The notes beneath the pieces are model-generated. The model was not told where the DNA came from, did not search any database, and saw only the letters and a list, made by a program, of their open reading frames with translations. This document shows positions 30,051 through 39,195 of a DNA stretch of 40,603 nt, piece by piece. The translations under genes were made by a program, and so were the position numbers. The stretch covers positions 1 through 40,603 of the forward strand of contig JAAANZ010000010.1 in the NCBI GenBank assembly GCA_009909065.1, read 5' to 3'. The number at the start of each line of letters is the position of its first letter. Position 1 is the first letter of the stretch. The DNA comes from Alphaproteobacteria bacterium (GTDB lineage: Bacteria; Pseudomonadota; Alphaproteobacteria; Caulobacterales; Hyphomonadaceae).

Positions 30051-31469
30051 ATGGGGTCTTTTATGTTGGAAACCTTCGGACACCTGCCCGTGGGGTGGCT
30101 GGCCTTTGTCGTGATCGCGGCGGTGGCCTGCGGCGCGTTCCTGGCCGGTCGCTCGCGCGCGACGGCGCTCCAGCAGGGCGCCAGTGCGCGAATGAATTCC
30201 CAGCCGAATTACCATGGCTATTACCTGGCGATCTGGACGGCCGTGCCGGCCGCGCTGGTCCTTGTGCTTTATGCGCTGTTCGGCGAACAGGTGGCGCGCC
30301 AAATGCTCATGGGCGAGCTTCCTTCCGGCTTCGATGCCATGACCGCCATCGAGCGCAGCCAGTATCTCGACCGGGCCGGCGAGGCCGCGCGGATGGACGA
30401 GGCCGCCGTCGAGGGCCATCCGCTCTTTGCTGCAGTTTCCCGGCGCCTTGCCGAGCTTGGCGGCCTGGTGAAGTTCTGGGCGGTCGGTCTGGCCCTGCTC
30501 GCCGGGGCGGGCGGCTTCGCCTATGCCAGGCGCAATCTGGGCGAGGGTTTCCGCGCGCGCCAGAGTGTCGAGGGCGCGGTGCGCCTTCTGCTGTTTGCCT
30601 GCGCGGCGATCGCGATCGCGACGACCGCCGGCATCGTGGTCTCCCTGTTTTTCGAAAGCCTGCGCTTCTTTGCCCGCATACCGGTGTTTTCCTTCCTTTT
30701 CGGACTGGAATGGAATGCCCAGACCAATGCCGATTTCGGCGCCATACCGCTTTTCTTCGGAACATTCCTGATCTCGCTGATCGCGATCTGCGTGGCCGCT
30801 CCCGTCGGGCTCTATGCCGCGATCTATCTGTCGGAATACGCCTCGCGCCGCACGCGCGGATGGGTCAAACCGATACTGGAGGTGCTCGCCGGCATTCCGA
30901 CCGTGGTCTATGGCTTCTTCGCCATACTGGTCATGGCCCCGGCCGTGCGCGGGCTGGCCCTGTGGCTCAACGGGCTGCCTTTCATCCCCGACGAATTCTT
31001 CGCCGCCTCGCCAACCAATGCGCTCGCCGCCGGGCTGGTCATGGGCGTCATGATCATCCCCTTCGTGTCCTCACTGTCCGATGATGTGCTCAACGCCGTG
31101 CCGCAGAGCCTGCGCGACGGGGCCTATGCCATGGGCGCGACCAAGTCTGAGACCGTGAAACAGGTGGTCATGCCGGCCGCCCTGCCCGGCATCATCGCGG
31201 CCTTGCTGCTTGCTGTCTCGCGCGCCATCGGGGAGACCATGATCGTGGTCATGGCGGCCGGACTGCGCCCGCAGATCACGCCCGACCCAACCGCCGAGAT
31301 CACGACGATCACCGTGCAGATCGTCGCGCTGCTGACCGGCGACAGCGAGTTCGACAGCCCCAAGACGCTTTCGGCCTTCGCGCTGGGCTTCGTCCTCTTC
31401 GTGATGACCCTGATCTTCAACCTCATCGCGCTGCGCGTGGTGCGGAAATACCGGGAAAAGTATGACTGA
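30051..31469 (+). CDS. pstC: Phosphate ABC transporter permease PstC
   Basis: A 472-residue inner-membrane permease of the high-affinity phosphate transporter. About 180 N-terminal residues with extra membrane segments precede the conserved permease core, as in other alphaproteobacterial PstC proteins. The core has the coupling-loop motif GAYAMGATKSETVKQVVMPAAL split around the conserved EAA region, and AISRAIGETMIVV-type residues (SRAIGETMIVVMAAG). The start is ATG 30051, with GGGAG four bases upstream. It overlaps pstA by eight bases. It is the first gene of the cluster, behind a Pho box. The phosphate-binding protein gene pstS is not adjacent. Confidence 0.93.
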   Translation: MGSFMLETFGHLPVGWLAFVVIAAVACGAFLAGRSRATALQQGASARMNSQPNYHGYYLAIWTAVPAALVLVLYALFGEQVARQMLMGELPSGFDAMTAIERSQYLDRAGEAARMDEAAVEGHPLFAAVSRRLAELGGLVKFWAVGLALLAGAGGFAYARRNLGEGFRARQSVEGAVRLLLFACAAIAIATTAGIVVSLFFESLRFFARIPVFSFLFGLEWNAQTNADFGAIPLFFGTFLISLIAICVAAPVGLYAAIYLSEYASRRTRGWVKPILEVLAGIPTVVYGFFAILVMAPAVRGLALWLNGLPFIPDEFFAASPTNALAAGLVMGVMIIPFVSSLSDDVLNAVPQSLRDGAYAMGATKSETVKQVVMPAALPGIIAALLLAVSRAIGETMIVVMAAGLRPQITPDPTAEITTITVQIVALLTGDSEFDSPKTLSAFALGFVLFVMTLIFNLIALRVVRKYREKYD

Positions 31470-33042
31470 GACCGAGACAGACCTGAAGCCGGCCAGTTTC
31501 ACCGACGAGGCCGCGATTGCGCGCCTGAAGCGCCGCCATCGGGCCGAACAGCGCTTTCGGGCCTATGGCCTTGTCGCCATCGGGATCGCCCTGGCCTTCC
31601 TTGTCCTCCTGATCGTTTCCATCGGCAGCCAGGCCCTGTCGGCCTTCAGCCATCACAAGGTCTCCTTCGATCTGACCCTCGAAGAAGAAATTGTCGCGCC
31701 CGAAGGGCCCGGCGCGACGGAAGTGATCGAGGAGAATGTGTTCGGCTTCTACAAGCTGGTGCGCGAGGACCTTGCCGCCACCTTCCCCGAGGCGGAAGGC
31801 TCCAAGCGCCTGAAGACACAGCTCAACGGCCTTGTCACCCGGCTTGCCGTCCTGCCAATGGCCCGGGCCACGGCGCATCACCCCGAGCGGATCGGGGAAA
31901 CGGTCACCTATCAGGCGGCGCTTTCCGATGATCTCGACCTTTATCTCGAGGGCAAGGTGTCTGACGAGATACGCCTGCGCGGCGAAACGATAAGCGCCGG
32001 CGAACGGATCGGCCCGTCGCGCATCCGGCTCATCGGGGATTTCTCGGAGCTTGCTGCGCGGCGCGCCGCGACAGCCCCGCCCGGAGACACTGATGAGCGC
32101 TCTGTCCTCGTGCGCGCCGGGACCGCAGTGATGCGCGCAGAAGCGGTGGAGGACGCGCGCGTCAGCGGGCCGCTCCTGACCGGCAATCTCTCCGCCTTCG
32201 AAGGGGCCCGCCCGCAGATCCGGCTGATCGAAACGCCGCAAAGCGAACGCAATGTGACGGACCGCCAGGTCGCCTGGACCCTCGCGTTGCGGGAGATGGG
32301 CCGGATCGACCAGGGTCTCAACTGGGCGCTCGTGACCAATGCTGACAGCACCTATCCCGAAATCGCCGGCGTCGTGGCCGCGATTGTCGGCTCGCTGTTC
32401 ACCATGCTCGTGACGGCGCTGCTCTCCGTTCCCGTCGGAATTGCCGCGGCGATTTATCTGGAGGAGTATGCGCCCCGGAACCGCGTCACCGACATGATCG
32501 AGGTGAATATCAACAATCTTGCCGCGGTGCCCTCCATCGTGTTCGGCCTGCTCGGCGCTGCGGTGTTCCTGAATCTTCTCGGCCTGCCGCGCTCGGCCCC
32601 GCTTGTCGGCGGGCTCGTTCTGGGTCTCCTGACCCTGCCGACCGTGATCATCGCCTCGCGAGCGGCGCTGCGCGCGGTGCCGCCCTCGGTGCGCTCGGCC
32701 GCGCTGGGCGTCGGCGCCTCACAGACCCAGGCGGTCTTCCATCATGTTCTGCCGCTGGCCGCGCCCGGCATCCTGACCGGTTCGATCATCGGCATGGCCC
32801 GCGCCCTCGGCGAAACCGCGCCGCTCTTGCTGATCGGCATGGTCGCCTTTGTAGCCGAAGTGCCATCCGGGCCCACCGATGAAGCAACGGCGCTTCCGGT
32901 GCTGATTTACAAATGGTCGACCGGGGCCGAAAGGGCCTGGGAACCGAACACGGCAGCCGCCATTGTGGTGCTGCTCTTGTTCATGATCCTGATGAATGCT
33001 GTAGCTGTCTTTCTCAGACGGCGCTTTGAGCGGAGATGGTAG
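31462..33042 (+). CDS. pstA: Phosphate ABC transporter permease PstA
   Basis: The second permease, 526 residues. One N-terminal membrane helix ([20 protein letters not shown]) leads into a soluble region of about 250 residues, presumably periplasmic (DUF3333-like) and absent from E. coli PstA. The permease core follows with [20 protein letters not shown] and the EAA loop [22 protein letters not shown] split around the conserved Gly. It overlaps pstC by eight bases and ends inside the ribosome-site region of pstB, so the genes are translationally coupled. Confidence 0.93.
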   Translation: MTETETDLKPASFTDEAAIARLKRRHRAEQRFRAYGLVAIGIALAFLVLLIVSIGSQALSAFSHHKVSFDLTLEEEIVAPEGPGATEVIEENVFGFYKLVREDLAATFPEAEGSKRLKTQLNGLVTRLAVLPMARATAHHPERIGETVTYQAALSDDLDLYLEGKVSDEIRLRGETISAGERIGPSRIRLIGDFSELAARRAATAPPGDTDERSVLVRAGTAVMRAEAVEDARVSGPLLTGNLSAFEGARPQIRLIETPQSERNVTDRQVAWTLALREMGRIDQGLNWALVTNADSTYPEIAGVVAAIVGSLFTMLVTALLSVPVGIAAAIYLEEYAPRNRVTDMIEVNINNLAAVPSIVFGLLGAAVFLNLLGLPRSAPLVGGLVLGLLTLPTVIIASRAALRAVPPSVRSAALGVGASQTQAVFHHVLPLAAPGILTGSIIGMARALGETAPLLLIGMVAFVAEVPSGPTDEATALPVLIYKWSTGAERAWEPNTAAAIVVLLLFMILMNAVAVFLRRRFERRW

Positions 33043-33044
33043 CG

Positions 33045-33863
33045 ATGACGGGCATGATGGGCACTGATGCAGAAGCAATGAGCAAGGCCGGTTCCGTGGC
33101 GGGCAATGAGACCAAGGTGGATTGTCGCAACATCGACGTCTATTACGGCGACAATCAGGCCATATTCGATATCTCGATGGATATTCCCGCCCGCGCGGTG
33201 ACCTCCTTCATCGGGCCGTCGGGCTGTGGCAAGACAACCTTCCTGCGCTGCATCAACCGGATGAATGACACGATCGATACTGCCCGTGTCGAGGGCGAGA
33301 TCTTCATGGATGGCGAGGATGTGAACAGTCCGAAAATCGATCCGGTGCTTCTGCGATCGCGCGTTGGCATGGTGTTCCAGAAACCGAATCCCTTCCCGAA
33401 ATCGATCTTTGACAATATCGCTTATGGCCCGCGCATTCACGGCCTGACGGCCTCGCGCAGCGAGCTTGATGAACTGGTCGAGGAAAGCCTCACACGGGCC
33501 GGGCTCTGGGCCGAGGTGAAGGACCGGCTGGACCAGCCGGGAACCAGCCTTTCGGGCGGGCAGCAACAGCGTCTGTGCATCGCGCGCGCCATTGCCGTGC
33601 ACCCGGAAGTCATTCTGATGGACGAGCCGTGCTCGGCGCTCGATCCGATTGCCACGGCCAAGATCGAGGAACTCATCGATGAACTGCGCCAGCGCTTCTG
33701 CATCGTCATCGTGACCCATTCCATGCAGCAGGCCGCAAGGGTCTCGCAGAAGACCGCCTTCTTCCATCTGGGCGAACTGGTCGAGTTCGACGACACCGAG
33801 AATATCTTCACGAATCCGCAGGACAAGCGCACGCTCGATTACATTACCGGTCGGTTCGGTTAG
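33045..33863 (+). CDS. pstB: Phosphate ABC transporter ATP-binding protein PstB
   Basis: The 272-residue ATPase of the phosphate importer. Walker A is GPSGCGKTT (57-65), the Q-loop is [13 protein letters not shown], the ABC signature LSGGQQQRL, and Walker [14 protein letters not shown]. The H-loop histidine is in [15 protein letters not shown] 33045 is preferred, because GGAG at 33032-33035 is nine bases upstream of it. The earlier in-frame ATG at 33036 directly abuts that ribosome site and is unlikely. The CDS follows pstA with two bases between. Confidence 0.94.
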   Translation: MTGMMGTDAEAMSKAGSVAGNETKVDCRNIDVYYGDNQAIFDISMDIPARAVTSFIGPSGCGKTTFLRCINRMNDTIDTARVEGEIFMDGEDVNSPKIDPVLLRSRVGMVFQKPNPFPKSIFDNIAYGPRIHGLTASRSELDELVEESLTRAGLWAEVKDRLDQPGTSLSGGQQQRLCIARAIAVHPEVILMDEPCSALDPIATAKIEELIDELRQRFCIVIVTHSMQQAARVSQKTAFFHLGELVEFDDTENIFTNPQDKRTLDYITGRFG

Positions 33864-33873
33864 GATCAGACCC

Positions 33874-34569
33874 ATGTCCGATCACATCGTGTCCGCCTTC
33901 TCGGAGGAACTGGAACAATTGTCCGCCGATCTCCTGCGTATGGGCGGTATCGCCGAATCCATGATTTCCGATGCCTGCCGCGCCCTGATCACCAGCGACC
34001 TGCAACTGGCCCACGAAACGGTCGATCGCGATGGTCTTGTCGACGATATGGAAGCCGATATAGAGCAGCGCATTGTCAGGCTTCTCGCCCTGCGCCAGCC
34101 AATGGCGTCCGATCTCAGGGCCGTGGTCGCCGCGCTCAAGGTCTCCTCGGATCTCGAACGCATCGGGGATTTGTCGAAGAATATCGCCAAACGCGTTGAC
34201 GAAGTGTCGGGCTGCGATGTCGGCGGGGCGCTGAAGGGTATCGAACGGATGGGCCGCGCTGTCAGTGCCCAGCTCAATGACGTGCTCGATTCCTATTCCG
34301 AGGCCAACGCCGCCATGGCACTTCATGTCTGGAACAGCGACGAGGATATCGACCAGCATTACAATTCGCTCTTCCGGGAAGTCATCACCTATATGATGGA
34401 GGACCCGCGCATGATCGGCGCGGGCGCCCATCTCATGTTCATCGCCAAGAATCTCGAAAGGGTCGGTGATCATTGTACCAATATTGCCGAGATCGTGCAT
34501 TATCAGGTAACGGGGGATTATCTGGCCTCGAATGAGCGGCCTAAGGCGCCCCTCCTGGGGAATGGATGA
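33874..34569 (+). CDS. phoU: Phosphate signalling regulator PhoU
   Basis: A 231-residue, all-helical protein with two PhoU repeats. The metal-binding motif of the first is LRAVVAALKVSSDLERIGDLSKNI split about the conserved Glu-Asp pair, and that of the second is MFIAKNLERVGDHCTNIAE. PhoU links the Pst transporter to PhoR and holds the Pho response off when phosphate is plentiful. It is 10 bp after pstB. Confidence 0.95.
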   Translation: MSDHIVSAFSEELEQLSADLLRMGGIAESMISDACRALITSDLQLAHETVDRDGLVDDMEADIEQRIVRLLALRQPMASDLRAVVAALKVSSDLERIGDLSKNIAKRVDEVSGCDVGGALKGIERMGRAVSAQLNDVLDSYSEANAAMALHVWNSDEDIDQHYNSLFREVITYMMEDPRMIGAGAHLMFIAKNLERVGDHCTNIAEIVHYQVTGDYLASNERPKAPLLGNG

Positions 34570-34602
34570 CAGGATGCGGAACAGAAGGTTCCCGAAATCG
34601 GT

Positions 34603-35300
34603 ATGGCACAGATGAAACCCTATATCCTGATTGCCGAGGACGATGACGCGGTCCTCGAATTGCTGAAATACAATCTCGACCGTGAGGATTATGAGGCGGC
34701 TGTCGCCCGCGATGGCGAAGAGGCCATGATGATGATCGAGGAGCGCGCGCCCGACATGCTGCTGCTCGACTGGATGCTGCCCAAGGTTCCGGGAATCGAG
34801 ATCTGCCGGCGGGTGCGCGCGCACACACAGAGACCGCGAACATGCCGATCATCATGCTTACGGCACGTTCGGAGGAGCCCGACCGTATCCGCGGTCTCGA
34901 TACCGGCGCCGATGATTATGTCACCAAGCCGTTCTCGACCACCGAGCTCATGGCCCGCCTGCGCGCCGTCATGCGACGGATCCGGCCCGGCCTGGTGGAA
35001 GACCGGGTGAGCGTTGGCGACATCACCATCGACCGCACGGGCCACACCGTCGAGCGGTTGGGCCAGGACATCCATCTCGGGCCGACGGAGTTCCGTCTGC
35101 TCGACTATTTCATGCAGCATCCCGGCCGCGTTTTCTCACGCGAACAATTGCTCGACAGTGTCTGGGGATCGGATGTGTATGTCGAGGCGCGCACTGTGGA
35201 TGTGCATGTCGGGCGCCTGCGCAAGGCGCTGAAAACAGCCGGCGGCGAGGATCCGATACGCACGGTGCGCTCGGCCGGCTATGCGCTCAGGGAAGAATAA
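34603..35300 (+). pseudogene. phoB: Phosphate response regulator PhoB, split by a two-base frameshift
   Basis: An OmpR-family response regulator. The receiver domain is normal up to RRVRAHT: acidic pocket EDDD at 12-15 and phosphoacceptor Asp56 in LLLDWMLPK. It then reads out of frame to a stop at 35010. The other frame supplies NMPIIMLTARSEE, the conserved Lys in YVTKPFS, and the winged helix (LGPTEFRLLDYF, DVHVGRLRKAL) to the stop at 35300. Removing one CA/AC from the CACACACA tract at 34821-34828 restores HTETANMPIIM and a 231-residue PhoB. As written, the DNA-binding domain is cut off. Either this is a read error, a phase-variable repeat or a real loss. A phoR kinase gene is not adjacent. 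Confidence 0.9.
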
Positions 35301-35311
35301 AAACGTGCACG

Positions 35312-35358
35312 CCTCATCCTGAGCAGCGCCCGCCGGGTCGCGTCTCGAAGGCTGGGGC
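35312..35358. repeat. Possible degenerate interspersed hairpin element
   Basis: The 83-bp gap between phoB and the rluF-like gene starts with CCTCATCCTGAGC and later has GTCTCGAAGGCTGGGG, with a GC-rich centre. This resembles a common alphaproteobacterial intergenic palindrome of the form CTCATCCTGAG...CTCGAAGGATGAG, with the right arm degraded. I recognise the form from memory only, and no second copy appears in this window. It might serve as the convergent 3' end of both genes. Confidence 0.35.
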
Positions 35359-35383
35359 GCGTGGCACGGTTGTTCGCCGCCTG

Positions 35384-36195
35384 TCAGCGAGGCTTGCCTT
35401 TTCCCCTGCCTTGCGGCCGGCGCGCCGGCGCGCCGGCTTCGATCAGAGCGCGGCGTTCGTCGGGCGTGATTTCGCGCCACTTGCCCTTTGGCAGGTCGCC
35501 CAGGGCCAGCGGTCCGATGCGCACGCGCCGCAGGTCGATCACGCTGAGGCCCACCAGGTCGCACATGCGCCGGATCTGCCGGTTACGCCCCTCGCGAAGC
35601 ACGAAGCGCAGCCAGCCACCGCCCTCATCGCTGTGACATCGGCGGCCTTGAGCCGGCGCCCGTCAAGGCTGAGGCCATGGCGCAGACGCGCGAGCCGGGC
35701 CGGCGTCACCTCCCCGCGAACACGCACCTCATATTCCTTTTCCATGCGCGAATCCGGCCCGATCACTGCCTTGGCCACCACGCCATCCTCCGACAGGATC
35801 AGGAGGCCGTGACTGTCCTGGTCGAGCCGGCCGACAGGCGCGAGCTTGTGGCGCCGGGACGGCATGACGCCCGACTCACCCTGCAGCGCCTTGCGGGTGA
35901 GCAGGCGCACCGCGGGAACCTGGTCGCCCTCCGGCGTGGCGGACACATAGCCGGTCGGCTTGTTGACGAGCACGGTGAGTTTCGCGTCCAGCCGCCGCGC
36001 GGCCTTTTCCTGGAGCGTCAGCGTTTCGCCGGGCGCGATCTTGTGGCCGGGCGATGTCACCTTCTCGCCATTGATCGAGACGAGGCCGGATTCGATCAGC
36101 GCCTCGGCCTCGCGGCGAGAGCAAACGCCCTCCTGGGCAAGCCACTTGTTGACGCGGACAGGCGCCTCGCCCTGATAGGTGCGGGTTGTCGACAT
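35384..36195 (-). pseudogene. RluF-like 23S rRNA pseudouridine synthase, frameshifted
   Basis: From ATG 36195 the first frame gives an S4 RNA-binding domain (VRVNKWLAQEGVCSRREAEA), then the catalytic domain with VGRLDQDSHGLLIL, where the Asp after RL is the nucleophile. It continues to LKAADVTAM, where the frame is lost near 35624-35636. The other frame has the conserved end: [29 protein letters not shown], then [12 protein letters not shown] to the stop at 35384. The NRQIRRMC segment matches RluF rather than RluB or RluE. The net change is -1 or +2; a lost G or a four-base contraction in AGGG repeats would fit, but I cannot place it exactly. Corrected size would be about 270 residues. Confidence 0.82.
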
Positions 36196-36198
36196 GGC

Positions 36199-37414
36199 CT
36201 AATTGTCGTCCAGAAGGGCGAGCGTGTGCAAGGGCCGGCCATAGGCGCCCGACACCATTCCCGCCAGGAGGCGCGGGGCGGGCGGCCATTGCATCAGCGG
36301 CGCGGCGATCCAGTCGCGCAGGAGCGGCAGGAGCCGCGAATGCGATTGATAGACCGGCGTGAACATCCGGCTCATCGCCTGGTAGAGGCGCACATGCCCG
36401 CGCCGCATCTTCAGGTATCGCCCGGCCACGCTGGCGGCATCGCGCGGCTGGTCGCGAAGGGCGCGCGACAGCGCCCAGGCGTCCAGCAGCGCCATGTTCG
36501 CGCCCTGGCCGAGCTGCGGAGATGCGGCATGCCAGCTGTCGCCGACATGGACAAGCCGGCCTTTGGCGGGCTGTTCATGGGTGCGGTGGCGATAGCGCGC
36601 GAGGGAGAGATCCTCATGCGTCTCCAGCGGGGCCAGAAGGCTCTCGGTCTCGGGCCATAAGGCGATGGCTTCCTGCTTCCAGTCGGCCAGGGCCGAACGC
36701 TGCCAGCGATCATGGTCGCGCAGGGGGAGCGACCAGAAATAGGTCGCGGTCGGTGCGCCGCCCTCTTCCTCCGCGCCCGATGGCATCACGCCCGCCATGC
36801 GGTCGGCCCGGCGATAACGCTGCTCCAACGCATCGGCCGGGAAATAGACATCCATCGGCCAGGGCCGCGTCACCCACAGCGCGCCGAAGGGCAATTCCCG
36901 TCGCGGATCGCTGGACAGGGGCGAGCGCGCACCGAGCGCGTCGATCAGAAGGTCGAACGGGCCGAGCCGGCAGCCGGCGGCCCCGGGCGGAAGTGAGATA
37001 ACCGCTGATCGTGTCGGCCGTGGCAATCGGCATGTCGGCATTGAGCTGCGCGCCGGCTTTCAGGGCGGCTTCGAGCAGCAGGGTGAAGACCACGTGGCGC
37101 TGGATTCCGAGGGCCTGCAGGCCGGGGCGCAGCTTGTGAAAGCGCACATCGAGAACGCTTCGCCCGCCCGGCATTCGCGTGCCATGCAGCCGGTTGATGG
37201 CCGCGCCGCGCGCCTGGACCGGGCGGCGAAGGCCCAGCCTTTCGAGCACGCAAAGCCCGGTCTCCTGCAACATCAGGCCCGACCCGACCGGCGCGGGCGC
37301 CGGGAACCGGTCGAACAACTCGACCCGGTGACCCAGCCGCGCCAGGAAGGCGGCTGAGGCCAGCCCGCCGATACCGGCCCCGGCAATGGCGATTTCCAGG
37401 CGCGTTTCACGCAT
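36199..37414 (-). pseudogene. FAD-dependent monooxygenase (UbiH/salicylate-hydroxylase-like), broken by a 7-bp tandem duplication
   Basis: The N-terminal frame (ATG 37414) has the dinucleotide-binding fold IAIAGAGIGGLASAAFLARL and runs to SARGRR, then shifts. The second frame resumes as LGPFDLLIDALGARSPL, the family's DG-like segment, and has the second FAD motif VGDSWHAASPQLGQGANMAL, to the stop at 36199. At 36965-36978 AGCCGGC is present twice in perfect tandem. Deleting one gives RGRRLGPFD and a 402-residue flavoprotein. The substrate is unknown; an aromatic or ubiquinone-ring hydroxylase is possible. It lies three bases upstream of the rluF-like start on the same strand. Confidence 0.85.
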
Positions 37415-37582
37415 GCCCCGTCCTCCCGCCCCGATTGTTCCGGGTTCGCGAAAGCGCCGATTTATGCAGCTACCGGGTGCAGATGGAAGGCCCTGACCGC
37501 TATTTGTCCTGACAGGCGTGCAAGGATGGCGGGCGCGTCGAGACGGCTCAAGCGCGGCCGGTCACAGCCTGCCCGTGTGCCA

Positions 37583-38246
37583 TCAGCGCGACAGGCGTCT
37601 GGCTTCGCGGATTTCGCCGCGCAGGACGAGAAGGTCGATATCCTTGGGCGCAGTGAGCCGGGCGGCCCTGACATCGGCAAGCGCGGCCTTCAGCCGGCCC
37701 ATTTCCATGAGGGCCCGCGCGCGCAGGGCGAGCGCTTCCGGATCGCCGGGCCGGGTTTCGAGCGCCTCGCCCAGAAGGCCGCTCGCCTCGCGCCATTGCC
37801 CGCGGGCAAGATACGCTGCGGCAAGATCGATGATGAGGTCCGCATCGCCGGGATTGATCCGGTTGGCATTTTCCAGCGTCGTCACGGCCGCTTCGGGCAG
37901 GCCGGAGGCGAGCCAGGCATTGCCCGCCTGGGCGAGGTAAAGCGCGCGGGTTTCCATCGTGCCGGCATCGCTGGCATTGGCCAGTTCCTCGAGCCGGGCG
38001 GCCCCCTCCTCATAATGCTCCAGCGCGATGAGGGCGAGCGCGGTGCAGTGGCGCGCCGGCGGGCGATTGGCCCTTGCCGAGCCAGGCGAGACCCATTTCA
38101 TAGGCCTGCTCGGGGTCCGATTGCGTCAGCTCCCGGCATTCGGCCAGGCGTTCGGCTTCCTCTGCGGCAATTTCGCGCCCGGCCTGTGTCATCGGCGCCG
38201 ACTGTATCAGGGCGAGCGCTGCGAAAACGGCGGCAAGGCTGGACAT
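37583..38246 (-). pseudogene. Exported TPR-repeat protein, split by a one-base frameshift
   Basis: The first frame starts at ATG 38246 with a signal-like SSLAAVFAALALIQSAP and continues AEEAERLAECRELTQSDPEQAYEMGLAWLGKG split between charged blocks. The frame then changes and carries tetratricopeptide repeats (ALIALEHYEEGAARLEELA, NAWLASGLPEAAVTTLENA, NPGDADLIIDLAAAYLARG) to the stop at 37583. The break is at TTGGCCC (38067-38073 on the plus strand). Removing one G restores GKGNRPPARHCTALALIALE and a 220-residue protein. It is probably periplasmic; its role is unknown. It is divergent from the epimerase gene, with 60 bp between the starts. Confidence 0.75.
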
Positions 38247-38306
38247 GGGCGACAGGCTCCGGGCAGGCTGCAGGTCGGGTCTAGCCATGCCAGCGGAGCG
38301 CGGCAA

Positions 38307-39149
38307 ATGACAGATACGCAAGGCAGTCTTTATGCATTCGGCCTCGGCTACAGCGCGCTGCGGCTGGCGCGGCGCCTTGTCGCCGAGGGCTGGCGGGTCG
38401 CGGGAACGGTGCGCAGCGCGCAGAAGGCTGACGCGCTTGGCGCGGAAGGGATCTTGGCCGATGTCTGGCCCGGCAGCGCGCCGGATATTCCCGGCGATTC
38501 GGTCTGGCTCGTCTCGGTGCCTCCCGATGAGGCGGGTTGCCCGGTGGCGCGGGCCTTTGGCGACCAGGCCGGCGACAAGGCGGTGATCTACCTGTCCACC
38601 ACGGGCGTCTATGGCGATCTCGGCGGCAACTGGGCGTTTGAATGGACCCCGCCGGCGCCTGACAATCCCCGCGGCGCACGCCGCTGGCGGGCCGAACAGC
38701 AATGGCAGGACGCAGCCGGACGGCTCGCCAGCGTCCGCCTGCCGGGCATTTACGGGCCCGGCCGCTCAGCGCTCGACCGGGTCAGATCGGGTCGCGCCCG
38801 GCGCATCATCAAGCCCGGCCAGGTGTTCTCGCGCATCCATGTCGAGGATATCGCCGGCGGCCTGCAGGCGCTGCTCGACCGGGACATACCGGCCGGGGTC
38901 TATCATCTGTGTGATGACGCGCCCGCACCGCCCCAGGACGTCATTTCACATGCCGCCGGCCTCCTCGGCGCAGGCGAGCCCCCGGCCGTGGATTTTGACA
39001 GTGCCGACCTGTCGGCGATGGCACGCAGCTTCTACTCGGAATGCAAGCGGGTCTCGAACGCGCGCACAAAGGCCGCCCTAGGCTGGCGCCCGCTATATCC
39101 GACATATCGCGAAGGGCTGGCCGCAATCCTGGACGCCGAGACTGACTGA
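38307..39149 (+). CDS. NAD-dependent epimerase/dehydratase-like (extended SDR) protein
   Basis: A 280-residue Rossmann-fold protein of the YeeZ kind. It begins with a Gly-rich nucleotide loop (YAFGLGYSALRLARRL) and has the STTGVYGD motif, where the Tyr corresponds to the active-site tyrosine, LPGIYGPGRSALDRVR, and the RIHVEDIAGGLQALLD segment of epimerases. The C-terminus (SECKRVSNARTKAALGWRPLYPTYREGL) is typical of this group. It is likely to act on nucleotide sugars or related metabolites, but its substrate is unknown. ATG 38307 is the first sensible start in the open frame. Confidence 0.82.
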   Translation: MTDTQGSLYAFGLGYSALRLARRLVAEGWRVAGTVRSAQKADALGAEGILADVWPGSAPDIPGDSVWLVSVPPDEAGCPVARAFGDQAGDKAVIYLSTTGVYGDLGGNWAFEWTPPAPDNPRGARRWRAEQQWQDAAGRLASVRLPGIYGPGRSALDRVRSGRARRIIKPGQVFSRIHVEDIAGGLQALLDRDIPAGVYHLCDDAPAPPQDVISHAAGLLGAGEPPAVDFDSADLSAMARSFYSECKRVSNARTKAALGWRPLYPTYREGLAAILDAETD

Positions 39150-39195
39150 GCCGCGGCGCCCCCGGCCCTGTCCGCCCGGCGGAGCCGGAACACCC

